A model generated the notes under the pieces. That model was not told where the DNA came from. It worked only from the letters and a program-made list of their open reading frames with translations, and did no database searches. Positions 39,801 through 54,800 of a DNA stretch of 64,000 bases are shown here, piece after piece. This DNA comes from Euryodendron excelsum. Its lineage: Eukaryota; Streptophyta; Magnoliopsida; Ericales; Pentaphylacaceae. Each line of letters begins with the position of its first letter. Position 1 is the first letter of the stretch. Position numbers and translations under genes: made by a program. Location: contig CM065392.1 in assembly GCA_033060915.1 (NCBI GenBank), forward strand, positions 5,795,501 through 5,859,500. The letters are read 5' to 3'.

Positions 39801-42800
39801 TGATAGAAGAAAAGAAAGGAAGGCCATACGGCTGCTGTTTATTCAGTGATAATAGAAGAATACAACTAATGAAATATAAATACAAGACAAAAACCTAAAG
39901 ACAAGAAAAGGACCCTTAATAAACCCATGAAAATAATATACAATAATACATATCTTAACAAATTCAACTCTTGATTATTCTCTCTGCCATGCACTCATTA
40001 ACACACATGATATAGACATTTAAGTATGGATAATAGACATGTATAGTAGTGCCTAATTTCTGGGGAGTCATTTCTTAAGCCCATTCCAAGTTGAGAGACC
40101 TGTAACTGCATCCATTTCTACAGATTGTATATTTGAAAGTCTCAGTTTTATATGTTTGGCCTGCTTTCTTATCTATGTCAATGGAAACTCATGATTATGT
40201 TTTTCTGTAATGCTATTGTCTTTGAGATATGTTTACACGCACTATAAGCCCTCTGTTCAACAGAATTTTTTGGGAGTCAACAAAATTTGAAGGACATACT
40301 AACAAGATTGAGCCATGGTATGGAACAGCATACTCTGTTGAGAAAATCACTGGTTCCATGATTCAGGTTTGTTGTTGGATGCTAGTTATATGAAATGCCA
40401 ATAAGTTTTGTAAAGGGCTTGGTCCTGAAAGTAGATCAATTTTGCACAAAAAATTTGATGATTGTGTAAAATATCTGAATTCTTTTACAGCAATGGATGA
40501 AATCGGCCCCTGATGAACATCTACATCTACCTGCTCCCAATGTGTTCATCCCTACTGATTTATCTCTTAAGAATGTCCTAGAGAAGGTATGATTTGCGTC
40601 TCAATCTGATTAAGTGTAATTACCATTTGAATCCTTAAGGATCTTGTCATTCTTGATATGTTTGACCTTTGTAACAGGCTAAGTTTCCACTTCTTTTAAG
40701 GAAATCATCCTATTCAAGATTGTGGTACAAACCTGATACAATGTTCTCCACTCCTAAGGCATATGTAAAGATAGATTTTAACTGTCCGCATGCTGGCAAC
40801 TCCCCTGAAGCAGAAGTTCTTACTGACATTTTTACTCGTCTGTTGATGGATTACTTGAATGAATATGGTGAGTCACTAAATTGTATAGAGAATGAAAATT
40901 ATATATTTAAATGGCCTTTTTGCTTTTTGGTTCTGAGTTCTCAAAAAACAAAAATGATGGGGAGTTTGGGGGGAGAAAATATTGTCGTTGAAGTATTTCC
41001 ATTTTCTTATGAACCCTCATTTTTTGAAAACTCAGAAAACAGTTTACAGCTAATCAGTAGTATTTAGGAAAAATTTTCAAAAATGGTTTTGAAAAGCATT
41101 TCATATGATTGTGCTTCTTTGTCTTTTCATTTTTTCTATTTATGAAAACTGAATAGTTTTTGAAAATGCTACACAACTGGCTCTAAACTCTAATCTTCTC
41201 TGATGCTTTAAAGCTCTGTATAAGTGTTTTGCTGGATGGAAGAGCAGTATAGCTCCATTGATTGTACAATGGATTGTCTGTTACCTATTAAGCTTTCTCT
41301 TATGTGAAAATCTTATTCATCTGCTAAATTAAGGAGAGCTTATTCTGTTTGGCATCTTTCAGCTTATTATGCTCAGGTTGCTGGTCTTTATTATGCAATA
41401 AACCACACTGATAATGGTTTTCAGGTAATTCTTTTTCTTTTCTCTTTTTGCTCTCTCTATTATTTGAAAATTCTGTCCGAAGGCATAGTGAATTGGTCTA
41501 CATCTATTCTATTTTTTAGTTAGCTACAGCCCGTTTCACTTTTCCTCTGAGTTTGCTACATGGTTCAAAAGTCAATATCTCTAGTAATGCAATCAGTTCT
41601 GGGGAATTTTGAAACCAATGTATTATAAATAGAGGCTATAAAGCTCCATTTCAAACTCGAATTTTCTTGCAGAAGTTCAAGATGTTTCAAGTTGTTTTTG
41701 AAATCTGATTGCACTGTCTATATATATATATATATATTGATAGGTAGTAGGCATTATAAAAAAAGATCGCCAAAAGGGGGCGAACCTTGTATTCCCATAG
41801 ACTCAGATATATATATATATACAAATCATCCAAAATTCAGCCAAAGATGAGAAATGAAAAGGAATAACCTCTTTCAACCAAAAGTACATGGAAACGAGAA
41901 ATCAGACTCTAAACATCTTTGGCCATGTGACAGTGGAGAAATAGATTGTTTGCAGATTCTTTACATATAGCTCCAATCCAAAACAAAGTTTCTCCTCTTC
42001 CTCAAATTATCAGTGATGAGAATCACCTTGGGAGGGGACTTAGATTTCCAAATACTATTCTATGGGAAAGCAACTCCTCTGCCCACGTAGAGAGTGATAA
42101 AAGAAGCGGACTGAGAAAAGTTTTTTGGTAACTCATTATTCCACTAATAAACTGAAAGAAAAAGAGTGTATAGTAAAGGTATAGACAAGGAAGAGAGAAC
42201 TACTTCTTTATTCAACACTGTAAGAAAGAGGAGTTATTGACGAGATAGGACAGGATTTCTCAGCGTATTCCTCATTGTTTTAAGGAGTAAGGAGAGAGAG
42301 TTACAAGAATGTAAGCAGAGGGAAGAAAAACTCTACTAACTCTATTCTTTTGAGTTTAGTAGGAGATATTGGGCCATAGAGTGGGAGCCCTTATGAAGAG
42401 ACTGCAACTTTAGTTTCAACTGTAATTCCTTGGTGGCCGATTGATCCAGAAATAGGCATTCCAAGGCAAGCCAAAGTTCTCAAGATTTAGATCTTGGAGG
42501 CCCTCCATATCTACATGTCCTTCTCCTCCCCATCAATACGGTTATGAAGCCCGCAAGAAAAGCTGTCATAGAATTGATCTCCACATCCTGTAAGTTCCTC
42601 CTAAACTGTGGGGAGCAATCCCCTCTGAGGAAGAACAAGAACAATCCCCACCGCTGCCTCTTTGTCCCTAGCCAACTCAAATAGGTCAGGGAACCATCTC
42701 CCACCTTAAAAGAGACGAGCTTAAATAAGTCCTACCAAACTTGCATGATCCCCCTCCGCACAACTACTCCATAAGGAACTCTAATGGCACCCGTGCACCA

Positions 42801-45800
42801 ACCACTTCACTCTCATCTGATTGCATTGTCTATATATGAGTTATAGATGTAGGCAGGTAGCAATTACTCGTGCTGGACATATTGGTTATAGTTTTTGAAT
42901 TCACTTTATTCAGTGGTGCGCTGTGTTTGGCTTTATATTTTGATGTCTCTTTGGAAGCATTGCATTTCCCAGGCTCTTTGTTTTCACTTGATTAACTCTT
43001 TACCTCATAAGAAGTTTTGTTGCTTTGCTCTGGAGGAAAAAGATGACATTAGCAGCACAAGTAGCATGCATTGATTTGGTAATAGTTCACAATCTATACA
43101 TGTAGGGAGCATCATGGAAAATCTTTCTTGAAAACATGGATTGGCCATTGTGTTGGGACAAGTAAGAGCATGTAACTCTTAGAGCAACTATGGTTTGATA
43201 GTTAAGACGATTAGAATCCTTGACCTAGTGAGCAATTAAGATACACACACCTATAAGTGCTTAACTAGTTATTGACAATTTAAAAGACCTTACATAGGTG
43301 TTAACAAGGCCCATGGACAAATTGTTTGGTGGGTGGTTGTCACTTGGAGGGAATACAATGCAGACTTCCAATAGAAATTTAACTTAGAGGTAATTTGCAA
43401 CAGACTCCAATTCTACAGACATGATGTGGCAAATCTCCTTAGAGTAGTTGTTACCTACTAGGCTGTAACCGAGGACTAGGGTGGGTTAATGTGGTCTCTG
43501 GGACGAAAGACTGTCATGGGCTTGGTGATCAGACTAGAAAACCACTTGAATCTTCTTTGATTTGCATAGAGAAGAAGCAAATGAAACAAGCCTGTTCCCG
43601 CCAACTCGAACACTAAAGCAACTGAAGTGTGCTCAACAGGATCTACACAATACGCAACATATGTGCATGCACACCATCTGTAGGCACAACACTCCATGAG
43701 ATGCGCAATCCTCGCACGCTCAAGCCCTGATGCATTAATACAAGCGCAGACAATAGCAGTGCAGATGCACGCCACATAAAAAATAAATCTGCACACACCC
43801 CCAACAGGCAAAGCATCTAGCACAAGCAAGCTTAGTGACACCAACTAGCCACTGTAGCCAGCAACATGTCATGAGCCACCTGTGCAAGCTAAGGGACCAA
43901 GCATGTATGCTTTGTTATGGCATGCAAGGGGCACACCCACGAACAAGTGATGTGCACTCGCAGGCAACTAATAGGCCAAGTGATGCCCAACACTTCACTC
44001 ACAAGGCATGATGCACAACCAAGAAGAACATGGCGCAACGCCTCAAAGCCACAAGCATGATAGTAGGAGTACGCATTTACACGATAGTTGTGAAGCTTCA
44101 TCTTCCTCGTATTTCAATTTTAAGGAGAAATACTTTGATAGTATGTTAACATATTTTTATATAATGTGCATAAGAGATCTAAAAATATTTTAAATTGTCA
44201 CTATGTATCAAAAAACACATTAATAAGTTACTGTGTTGTTGCCATGTCCACCATATATTTTTTCAGGTTTTGCTGTGTCAGCATGTCTTTAACCTTGGTG
44301 ACTTGTCTTGTGACAGAATTGATGCTACATAGCAGTCCCACTAACTTTGGTGGAATCCATAGACTTTTTATGGAGTTTTGCTATGATGAGGGGTGACATG
44401 GATGAGATTGGATGTCTTTCTCCAAAGATTTGGATAGGTTGAGCAAAGTTGTGACCATGGTCCACAGACCTCTTTTCCTTGGTGGGGTCTTTGGAGTGGC
44501 AAGGCAACTACTACGGTGGCATTTTTTACATGGCCAGCAGCTCATGTGATGATGTTGACGATTTGCAATTGATTAGGATGGTCATTGCCAAATTTTGTTG
44601 ATCATCTTATTCATTCCAGGGTTAGAGAGTTATGGGTGATATTTCGATCATTTTCTGGGACTTGAGTCTTCCCAAGGACGTCCAGTCAATTGGTTGAGGG
44701 ATGGATGGGTTGTGTTTGGGTGATTGTAAGAAAATTTTGGGGGATATTCCCCATTGTGCATCTTTTGATGTATAAGGAGAGAGAAATGGGTAATTTTTTT
44801 TTGTTTTCCTGAGCATAGGGAGGAACTCCTATATAGGTTAAAGAGCGATATTTTTAGTCTTTATGTGTAGTTGGGCCTCAGAGACCAGTATGAAAGCTTT
44901 TCGTAGTTATGGGCCTTTCACAAATGCCCTGCGTATGAGAGTTGTGGATTATCTTGCTTATCAAAAGGTTAGAGAGAGAGTTCTATCATTCCAGTCTGCT
45001 GCACACGTAACCTAGTCCGCCCTTTACCTTCGGTAATTGCACTATTGTGTTCAATTCTGCATATACAAGTAACATAATAAGCTCTTCATCAATTTGTAAT
45101 GGGTGGCCCTCTCATCTTTAATGGAAATTTGGACAGATTGATTTCTGTTCTATTGGCTAAAAATTTCAGAATACTTTATCAGCACGCAGTTCTAACCCCT
45201 GCAAGTTAATATAAACAAGTGCTTCTCAGCAATCACTTTACAGATTTATCTGGCAACCAAAGATTGCTGAATGGTTTAGATATTTCAATTCGTAGAATGC
45301 GTTTTATTAGAAAAATTTATGTTTATGAATAATAAAAGAGTATTGCTGTTGCTCTTTGCCTAATACTCTTGTATTTATGAACTCAATTTTTCTTAAGGTG
45401 ACTGTGGTTGGTTATAATCACAAATTAAGAATCTTGCTGGAAGCAGTGGTTGAGAAGATTGCAAAGTTTGAAGTAAAGCCTGAAAGGTTTGCTGTGATCA
45501 AGGTAAGGATATACTGGCCTGCTCTGCCATTGGATACAGCTAAAATCTGTTTCCATTGATCTTATCTCCATGTTATGTGCCATTAGCTGTTATCAAAATA
45601 AGTGCAAGTGGAGTTGCAATGCATGACATATGTTTGCTATTTTTTGCAAATCACTGTATCATTTGTTCGAAGGCTTGGTTATGTTGGTTTGGATAACTAA
45701 TTGCCCTGGAAGCTTATGCTATTCAGGAATGGGCAGTGTGTATCGAGCTCTCATGCCCTTCCTTGCATGGGGCCTTTTGCTCTCATGTGAAGGGCTGGAC

Positions 45801-48800
45801 AAAAAGAAAACAAAGTTGACTTGTACAAACAGAAGGGGGGAAACAAATATAACTGGAGACTTGAACTTGTAACTTCTCAGAACCAAAGCTTTAATACTTT
45901 GTTTGGTATTTAGTTGCCTCAAAAGCTTTAGACATTATTATGGAGATGAAAATTTAAAAAAAAATAAAGCTTAAGCTATTAAGGGACGGGCCCAACAGTG
46001 TATTCATATATTGGACACAAATAAATTACATTGTGGTGCATTTATAGAACTTTAGAGTTCACTAATGTTTCTCTTCCCCTATGTATGCCCTCCATATTAC
46101 ATGCAATTATGCATGCATAGACTCCTTGTCAAGTTTGCTGGCAAAATTGTTTCATTGTCGTATGCTCAATTTTCTTACTTGCGAGACTCTCAGAGGTTAC
46201 TATATTTACTGGTTTGTTGGTCTTCTGTTGGATCTAGTTTCATAAACGCTTCTACCATCATATTGTTTTATAGCTGCGTTTTGGTTTTTGCTTTCATTAT
46301 TGTTGTGTTCTCCATTTGGATAACTACAATGTGACCTTCATTTTGTTTGCCTTATGGAATTAGAGTTTACATGTGAGATTGAGGTATACAAAGATTGGAC
46401 TAAAAGTTGAAGTATGATTGCCAATTATATCCACCCTAGGTTACATGTATGTGTCTAAGCGGCAGATTTATCTAATTCCCATGTCCAAGGATAGGGGGAC
46501 ATGGCAAAATATTCATATTTCTTAGTATATTGAGGCTTAATAAAGTAGTTTTATGCATAATTATGTGGTAAACTTGAGTTACAAAACATTTTTGCTAGGT
46601 GAATATTCTACATGTCAGACATATCCCATATCCAAGTATCGGAGTCCAAATGTCGAGTGTCCGACACGGGTACTTTATACATTTTGGTGGAGTCCATATA
46701 ATATAGCATCCACCACCCTCCTAAGTAAACGTGGCTACTTGGTATTTGGTCAAGAAAGTGGTGGTGCATTAAGACATGAAAGTTTGATACATATCCTATC
46801 CTAGAATGTTTTGCATTACTATGTTACAAATGTTGGTGAATAGAGGAAATCTATGGTAGAAGTTTATGGTAGCAGAAGTTAAAGTTGATAACATTGCAGA
46901 TACCAGCTCTTTTATTCAGAGATTTAATACTATATATTTCCGTATCGTAGTTTTTGTCATTGTTAATTTATGTTGCTATATTAATGCCAAAGCATAGTAG
47001 TATTCACATCAATCAGGTGGAATTTCCAGCACATAGAAAATACTCTTTTACGCTGCTTTGTAGCTATAACATTCAACCTCATGCACTCGTTACTTCTTTT
47101 GGACGGCAATAATAATCAGATATTGCATCATTGGTAGTTTTGTATAGGAGCATCCTCCAAGGAGCTTATTATATATCTTTATGCTTGTCATCGATCAGGG
47201 TTGTGTTACGCGAGCTCAACAACATCCTACAAACGTTGAACCCAACTGGGGTTTGCCATATCTGTACTAGATGTATGTATATATATAATGTTCCACTGTC
47301 CATCATTATTGAATGTTATTTTGTTAGGACCTCAAGCTTCTTTTCAGTATCTCTTTAATACATTCTCTTTGCATTGTTCTTTTCTTTAATGAATTCGTTA
47401 TTCAATTATGAATAGTAAGTTACAATTAAGGCTAATTATGCTAGAAGGTGTTTATAGGTTAAGGGATAATATCTCCTGAATCTATTTTTAACCTATTGGT
47501 TGGTTAGCTTTGAGACTAATATTTTGTTAACACGTGACTTTCACATCCCTGACCAATTCCATGTGATTGTTTCAGATTTCATCTTTATTACATGCTGGTA
47601 ATGGATATTTTTCTTGTTTTCATTGTTCATTGTTAAGATGTGGAAACTGCAACTGAAGATTGATTGTTAAATTTTTTTTGGAACTCCATAATTTTGTATG
47701 TTGTTTTGTTTGTAAAGAGATGATATAATTGAGGTCTTCTTCAAACCTTTTTAATATTTTAGATTTTATATTTGTATCGTTTATTTTTCTTTTTTGGCCT
47801 CTTTCTTGTAGGAAATGGTAACAAAGGACTATCAAAATTTCAAGTTTCAACAACCATATCAGCAGGCAATGTACTACTGTTCTTTAATTCTAGAGGATCA
47901 AACATGGCCTTGGAATGATGGGCTTGAAGTTCTTCCTCGTCTTGAAGCTGATAATCTTTCTAAATTTGCTCCTCTTATGCTCTCAAGGACCTTCTTAGAG
48001 TCCTACATTGCAGGTCCTTATATTTTAATGAAATGCTCTATTCTGAAGATGTTTGGCATCTTTGACTCTGATGAATTACCGCTCCACTGTTACTGCTCGC
48101 AGGGAACATTGAACCAAATGAAGCAGAGTCAATGATCCAGCACATTGAAGATGTTTTCTTTAAGGGTCCTCAGCCTATATCCCAAGCTCTATTCCCTGCT
48201 CAGCATTTGACAAACAGAGTTATTAAGCTTGAAAGGGGCATAAGTTACTTCTATCCTGCAGAAGGCCTAAATCCAAGTGATGAAAATTCTGCACTTGTCC
48301 ACTATATTCAGGTATGTAGATAGAGAGTTGGGGGAGGAAAAGGAATCTTATTGGTTTGCTATAGTTAGAGCGTGTGTGTGTGTGTGAAAATGAACCATTT
48401 GACCACATTCAAACTTTCTTCTTGCTTTATTCTGACATTTCGGGGAGAAATTATCTCCATCTTCTTTATTAGGATATTAGGTTTCAAAATTGTAGCCTCT
48501 CCAACTTATAGAGAGAGAGAGAGAGAGAGAGACCAAGTTGTCACGCCCCAATTTTATAAAAGCCAAGATTTAAGGAATAAAAGCTATAGCGTTGAAAAGT
48601 CAAAATCGAAATTTGGGATCCACGTCAGATTTTAGTCAAATAAGTTTTGAAATTCATTTTAAAGATAGTTTTTGTTTTAAAAATTTCTAGAACAAAACAG
48701 CGTGGGTTCATTCGTAAATTGGACTAAAACCATTTTTAAATCTGTTCAAAATCTCAACAAAATATTCTTTCTAATACTAATCAACCAACCAACAATTACT

Positions 48801-51800
48801 TTAAAACATCCTCCAAGCATCTTCAAGTGTGGTGGTCATCCACCCAAAATACAAATTAAGTTTCTAATAGAAATGCATAAAATAAATATCATACAGTCCC
48901 ATTTTAAGTAGAGTACCGCAAAGATAAAACAAAATATGGGTCAAAATAAGTTATAAAAACTCAACTGCTACATCTCTTAGGCCACCAATTTTACTTACTC
49001 GGGAATTCACCTGCAACTGTGGTAGGGCGAGCATACTACGGCCCAGTAGGAGGTTATGCTACAAAGTTAACAAATATGAGGTGATATGTGCAAGTGTATA
49101 GTAAAGAATGCACGAGAATATAGAAAATACAATCTTAAACCTAAGTATTAACCTGTCTCTAATGCCATGAACCAAGTACACAAATGAAAGTAAATCAATC
49201 AATGCTAAACAAGTTTCAAGCTACAAACCTAGTATTTTTTACATCTGCAAAATAGCACAATCGAATAATAAAATAATTAAGGTACACCCAACCTGATGGC
49301 AAATGATATGAACTATGTCAAAGCGAGTAAACACCTTATTTTAAATCACCATTTTCATCCAAATAATATCACATTGTTATAATATTAGCTTTAGATATAT
49401 TTTAGGAGCAAAGTAATGTCTCAAGCATGTTTAAATTCATTTATATCATAAAACTCAATATGTCTACTTATTTTTATCTAAGTAATTCATATAAATTCTT
49501 CTATGCCTTTAACATTAATGCTACAAACATCCTAAGCATAAAAATATTCCAACTATTATATATCAAACATCACGTTTAAAGTTTCTAAGTTTTTTCCAAT
49601 TTTCATCATGTAATATTTTCTAATTTTAACTAAACAACTCAAATAATTAGAGAATCATCAAATTAAACACCACAATAAGCCAAACATATTTTCAATTTTA
49701 TCAAATTAACCAAAAATCACAAATAACAATATTTCAAGTTCATGTAAAACCCTAGGTTTACCCCAAGTGTCCTGAAAACATGATTTCTACCATGGATTCA
49801 CGAATAACTCAAGCATATTAATCAAATAGCAAAAACCCCAAGTGAAAACCCCCCTACCTCTTGAAGATTGAATCTAGGGCAAGAACTCGATTTTGTTTTA
49901 AATCAACTTTGTGTAATAACAAAAAAAACCCCACAGTTTAGCATAATTACCAAAAAAAACCCACTTTACCTTTTTTACTTTTGACCGGGTCATTACATCC
50001 TCCCCAACTGAGAGAGAGAGAGAGAGATGATGGCTGCCACATCAGCAATTTCCAGGAAGGAAAGTAGGTCTCTTTCATTACGGTTGTTTGTGCCGCAGGC
50101 TGTCAACTGCTGCTTTGATTTTTGAGTAAGCAAGCCTGGTTTAGCTGGCAAATATCTCTCTAAAAATGTTGGACTAATAAAATCTTGAGTTTATCATGTA
50201 AATCCATACGCTTCTTGGGTCAGCAATAAATACTCAAATCTATGAAGATTGAAAACACTTCTTGGAGTTTGATGCTAGCTACCTAATGCAAATTAAGCTA
50301 GTGGTTGCATTTGTAACCTATCGGGCCTCCCAGCATCCAAGAATGGTAGGATGAGCATTGGCTAACAGTCTTTTATGATGTTGTGGGGAAAATCAAGGTC
50401 CTTTCAAAGTGAAAATGAAGGACATTGGAGAAACATAGAGAAAGAAAGCACAACCAACTTAGGAAGTTTACATGGTTCAATAATTTGCAATGACAGGCAG
50501 CCCAAAAAGAGAACAATTTCAGTGTAAAATTGGACATTAAAGCATCTGGAAAGAACTCTCTCTAATCCCTGATGAAATCCACCAACCTTTCAAGTTCAGC
50601 AGAGTACTCATCCCATTAATATGCAACAACCTGCCTTGATCTCCATGTTGCTTCTTGGATTGACATGTGATGACACGGCTTGTAAACATTGAGCCTTGGC
50701 AATTCTTGATGAATTGCTATGTCAAGCGACCTAGAGAGTACTTGGGAATAGGCTTCTGTCTCCACATTCCTCCTATCACTCAAAAACTTGCATGCTTTTA
50801 CTCTCTATTCAGTAGAATCTCTTTCACTTTTATGTAGTTGTGCAGGTAAATCTCATATTTTAGCAACTCACAACAATTCCGTTAGCAAATAAGCTTTTAT
50901 CCGCATCCCGAGGAGAGAAACAATGCCAAAAATGATGATTTTACTATTACTAACGCCATCACTCTTTAGCTAAGGGATAAAAGCACCAAGTGCCATGCTA
51001 ATCTATCACCTCCACTTAGGTGACCACATTCATGTAAAGTTCCTATTGTGATTGCACTTTTGGAAATCTTCCCAGCTATCTAACGTAAAGCCCTTGAAGT
51101 TGACTATTGTTCCTCACTCTGTGTAGCCATGCCAACCACAATCACAAGGTAGCAACAGAAGCTCTAGACTAAACTTATGTAGCATAAACAAGGACACAAG
51201 ACATGCACAGAACAAGGCACAGACTTGTTGACATCACAAGTCCAAAAATGTAGAGAAAAATCACTATAACATATTCTATTTTTGGTATGATTCGGTGTAT
51301 TATATAAAAAAATCTTAACTTATATAAGAAAATATACAATTAGATTCATTTTGTAAATATTTGCATTTACAATTGTGAAACATGGAAGATGAAGTTCCAT
51401 AAATATCATTTGCTTAAACATGCACCACTACTACCTGCCTTTTCGACATTTTCTTATATATTTGTTATTATGCGCTTTTCTTGTATTGTGATATCTTCTA
51501 GAAATATTTAAAAGACACAATTAGGGCTTGTGAGTCATATTTTCAAGACTGCTGGACATCACTTCTATTGAGAGATTTTCCACATAGGTTGTCTTGTAGT
51601 GTGTCAAGAAGCTTCGTCAAAGTATCTAAAATTATGAGACTTCATTTTCAAAAAGGGACACATCCAAGAAGTGCCATAGACGTTTTAGGAGCTATGTTAC
51701 ATGGTTCGGGTACGGGTCCAAGTATGTGTTTAAGTACCGGATTCATCTTATTCTCATGTCCAAGGATAGGGGGACACGGCAAAATATTCATATTTCTTAA

Positions 51801-54800
51801 CATACTTCTTATATTTTATAAGATAAAATAGTGTTTATAAAGTGATATGGAGCATCTCATGCATAATATGAGAGCTTCATGGATATTTATATGCTAAACT
51901 CGAATTTCTAAACATTATTGTTGGATGAATGCCCAACAATACATGTTGCATACATCCTGTACCCATTCCCATACCTAAGTGTCGGGTTCAAGTGTTGAGG
52001 GTCTAATACAGGTACTTCATATAATTTAGAATAGTCATGTAACATAATTAGGATTGTTCGAGAAGTATCAGTGCTCATTATTTGTTTAACCTGGATACAG
52101 CTCATCCCTAGAAATTTTTGTAATATTTAGCTGAACTTAGTACATCACCTATAACCTTTTGATGAATATACATTCCTGCCTTATCTGACGAAACTATACT
52201 TTATTCCGGTTACACCCATTTGAAGCCAAATGCTCACCATTTTTCTCCCAAATCACTTTTCTAGTAATTCATCAGCCCCTTGTGCACTTCTCTTTGTAAA
52301 TGAACCCAATTGCTTGTGCAATAGTATTCCATCAAATGAAGGATCAAAATTTCATTTCAATGTATTGTTTCAATTAGTATCAAAATGGAGACGTTTCGAA
52401 AAGTTTTCGAAAAGTTTTCGGAAACATTTCACAAGTGGTAAAATATTAATATATTAAAATACAAAAAGTTCTAAATTCATGTTGACACAACTCATGTTGA
52501 CCCCTTTGGTTTCATTAGTCCTTAGTGTTTCGCGTCAGTCTCTTAGGAGACGGAAGTGTTTCGACAATTTGGATGGAAACGAATGAAAATTTTGTTCCTT
52601 GCATCAAACACATTGCACACTAACCATGAAGCTCTAATACTAGGTGTATCAGCTGCCCACAGATCATGAGCAAATGCAAACCAGGGGAATTGGAGAGATT
52701 TAAAGGGGAGCACTACATAACAAATGACTGAAATTTGTGTCGTTCAGCAGTAGGCATACACCCACAAGTAAAGTATTATGGAAGTTACGCCAAAAGGCAT
52801 TGCTACACAGATTTTTCAACCTCAATATTTTCTTCAATAATCAAGGAACTCGGAGTTAAAGAAACTTCTGCATTACTTGTTATGATAACATTCAATCAGT
52901 AAAAGGTATCTATAGAATGCAGGATACTCTTAGGTAATTTGTATTTACTAAAACAAATGGGAATGAGTGGAACAGTGGTCTGGTTTATATTACTAATGTA
53001 CCCTCAACATCTTGTTGTATTTTTAACTTTTTCCATATTGGTCTGTCCTGGTGATATCAAATCCTAGTCTTATATGCATTTCTATGAAAATATTGCAAGA
53101 AGAATCATTGACTGTATCATTGAGCAGTCAGGAAATTCCCTCTAGAGATCCTACAATGACAATTGGCTGCAAGGTGAAGCTGGGGAAGATTTTGGTTGTT
53201 CAACCCTAAAGGTTTAAAGGAATATGACACTTACCAAGCAGAATACACAGAATATGTGTGTGTTTTATCAACTAGGACTTCATTTGCACTGAGGAATTTG
53301 GCAGCATTAACACCTCTCTGGCTTAGACTTTCCTGTTAAATAATAATTCCTAAGTAGACTAATGTTGTAAATATCTTGACTGCTCCCTGCTCGATGCTAA
53401 TGGCTGGCGTGTTGCTCCAGCATACAATGCATATCTTCGGGATCTTCAAATAGTCAACAGTGCTATTTTGTTGCACTCCTAACGTAAGACTGAAAATTTT
53501 CAGGTTGTATGTATATAGCTAGATTTGTAAGGTCTGCATGAAGCGTATAAAATTGAAATTGATACATTTACAAGGTTTTATGGAAATGGATCAATTTCTT
53601 CATTCTGCTCCCTTCATTTTCCAATGCCTTCCCTCTGTTGTGCAAGGTTTGTTTGATCAATTGACCCCTAGAAGTTCTGATACATTGAACTTGTTAAAAT
53701 ATTTAGGTTCATCAAGATGATTTCACGCTGAATGTTAAACTCCAGCTTTTTGCTTTGGTTGCAAAGCAACCAGCCTTCCACCAGCTTAGATCAGTTGAGC
53801 AACTTGGGTACATTACTGTGCTTATGCAGAGGTATATTAAAAATTTTTGTTCCCTGACTTCACTTTATAATTGAATCTGTTATTATGTTTTGAGGGTTCA
53901 AATTTATTTCTAATGTAGGAATGATTCTGGTATCCGTGGAGTGCAGTTTATTATTCAATCCACTGTAAAGGTATATAGAATCATTGTATTCAATACACTT
54001 GCTTCATCACCTCAACTAAAGCACTCTTTGTTAAGTTTAACAGGGTCCTAGACGTATCGATCTAAGAGTTGAGGACTTCCTCAAGATGTTTGAGAGTAAA
54101 CTTTATGGGATGTCTGATGATGAATTCAAGGTGAGATTGACAATGGTACTTTTCTGAGTAACTTTCTAAGTTCGTCTCTGGAATTAGATAATGCAATTGC
54201 TTCACTAATGGAAGGACAAATGGTTCTCACTTCTCACCTCTTAACAACTATAGTATATTTTTAAGTGCTCTTCCTTGATGACCAATTTGCGAGTATTCAA
54301 CCTCTAGAAGGAGATGCAAAATATTGTGTGGAAACATGCATGGTATCTAGGAAACTCTGCTGAGAACTTTGAAAAATCTAACGGGGGAAGTACTTATTGA
54401 CATTGTTCATGGAACATTTTTGTGAACTCTTACATCTTATTTCTCAAGGTCAACATTTTGTTCTTCGACATGTTTCCATGAATATAATAAGCAATACTTT
54501 TTTCAGTTATTTATGTTAAAAGAATGTAAATATTTAATTGGGGTGTGTATGTGTGTGTGTGTGTCCTTGGAGAACAAGGTTCTGAGTGGCACTATTTTTT
54601 TTTTCATTTTTTTTTTTTTGGGTTGTTGGATGGGGTTCACCATTACCTTTATTAATGTCTAGGTAGTGAAACCTCAGTTTTCCAAACTCGGCCAATGTGG
54701 ACATGCTGTTTGCCTTTTACCCAATGTTATTAATTACTAGAACTGGTGGCACACCCAATGTAAGCACTGGTTACTCCCACTAGCCCCACTAACCCCATAA

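Larger units (their letters stand above)
35260..39960 (-). mobile_element. copia retrotransposon with both LTRs, minus strand, nested and decayed
   Basis: Two related LTRs flank the element: 35260-35444 (3') and about 39784-39960 (5'). Each starts TGTTAAGATATG when read on the minus strand. Next to the 5' LTR is the primer site TGGTATCAAAGCCC (39783-39770), complementary to initiator-Met tRNA. Next to the 3' LTR is the polypurine tract GTTTGAGGGGGGATG (35457-35443). Between them I read gag, protease, integrase, reverse transcriptase and RNase H remnants in copia order. It lies in intron 14, opposite to the host gene. The two LTRs differ at many positions, so it is old. Confidence 0.88.

Noticed and set aside
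43476..43844. 122-codon minus-strand frame, Cys/Ala rich
   Set aside because: No domain recognised and no matching exon neighbours. It lies in a block of atypical composition that is more likely repeat.
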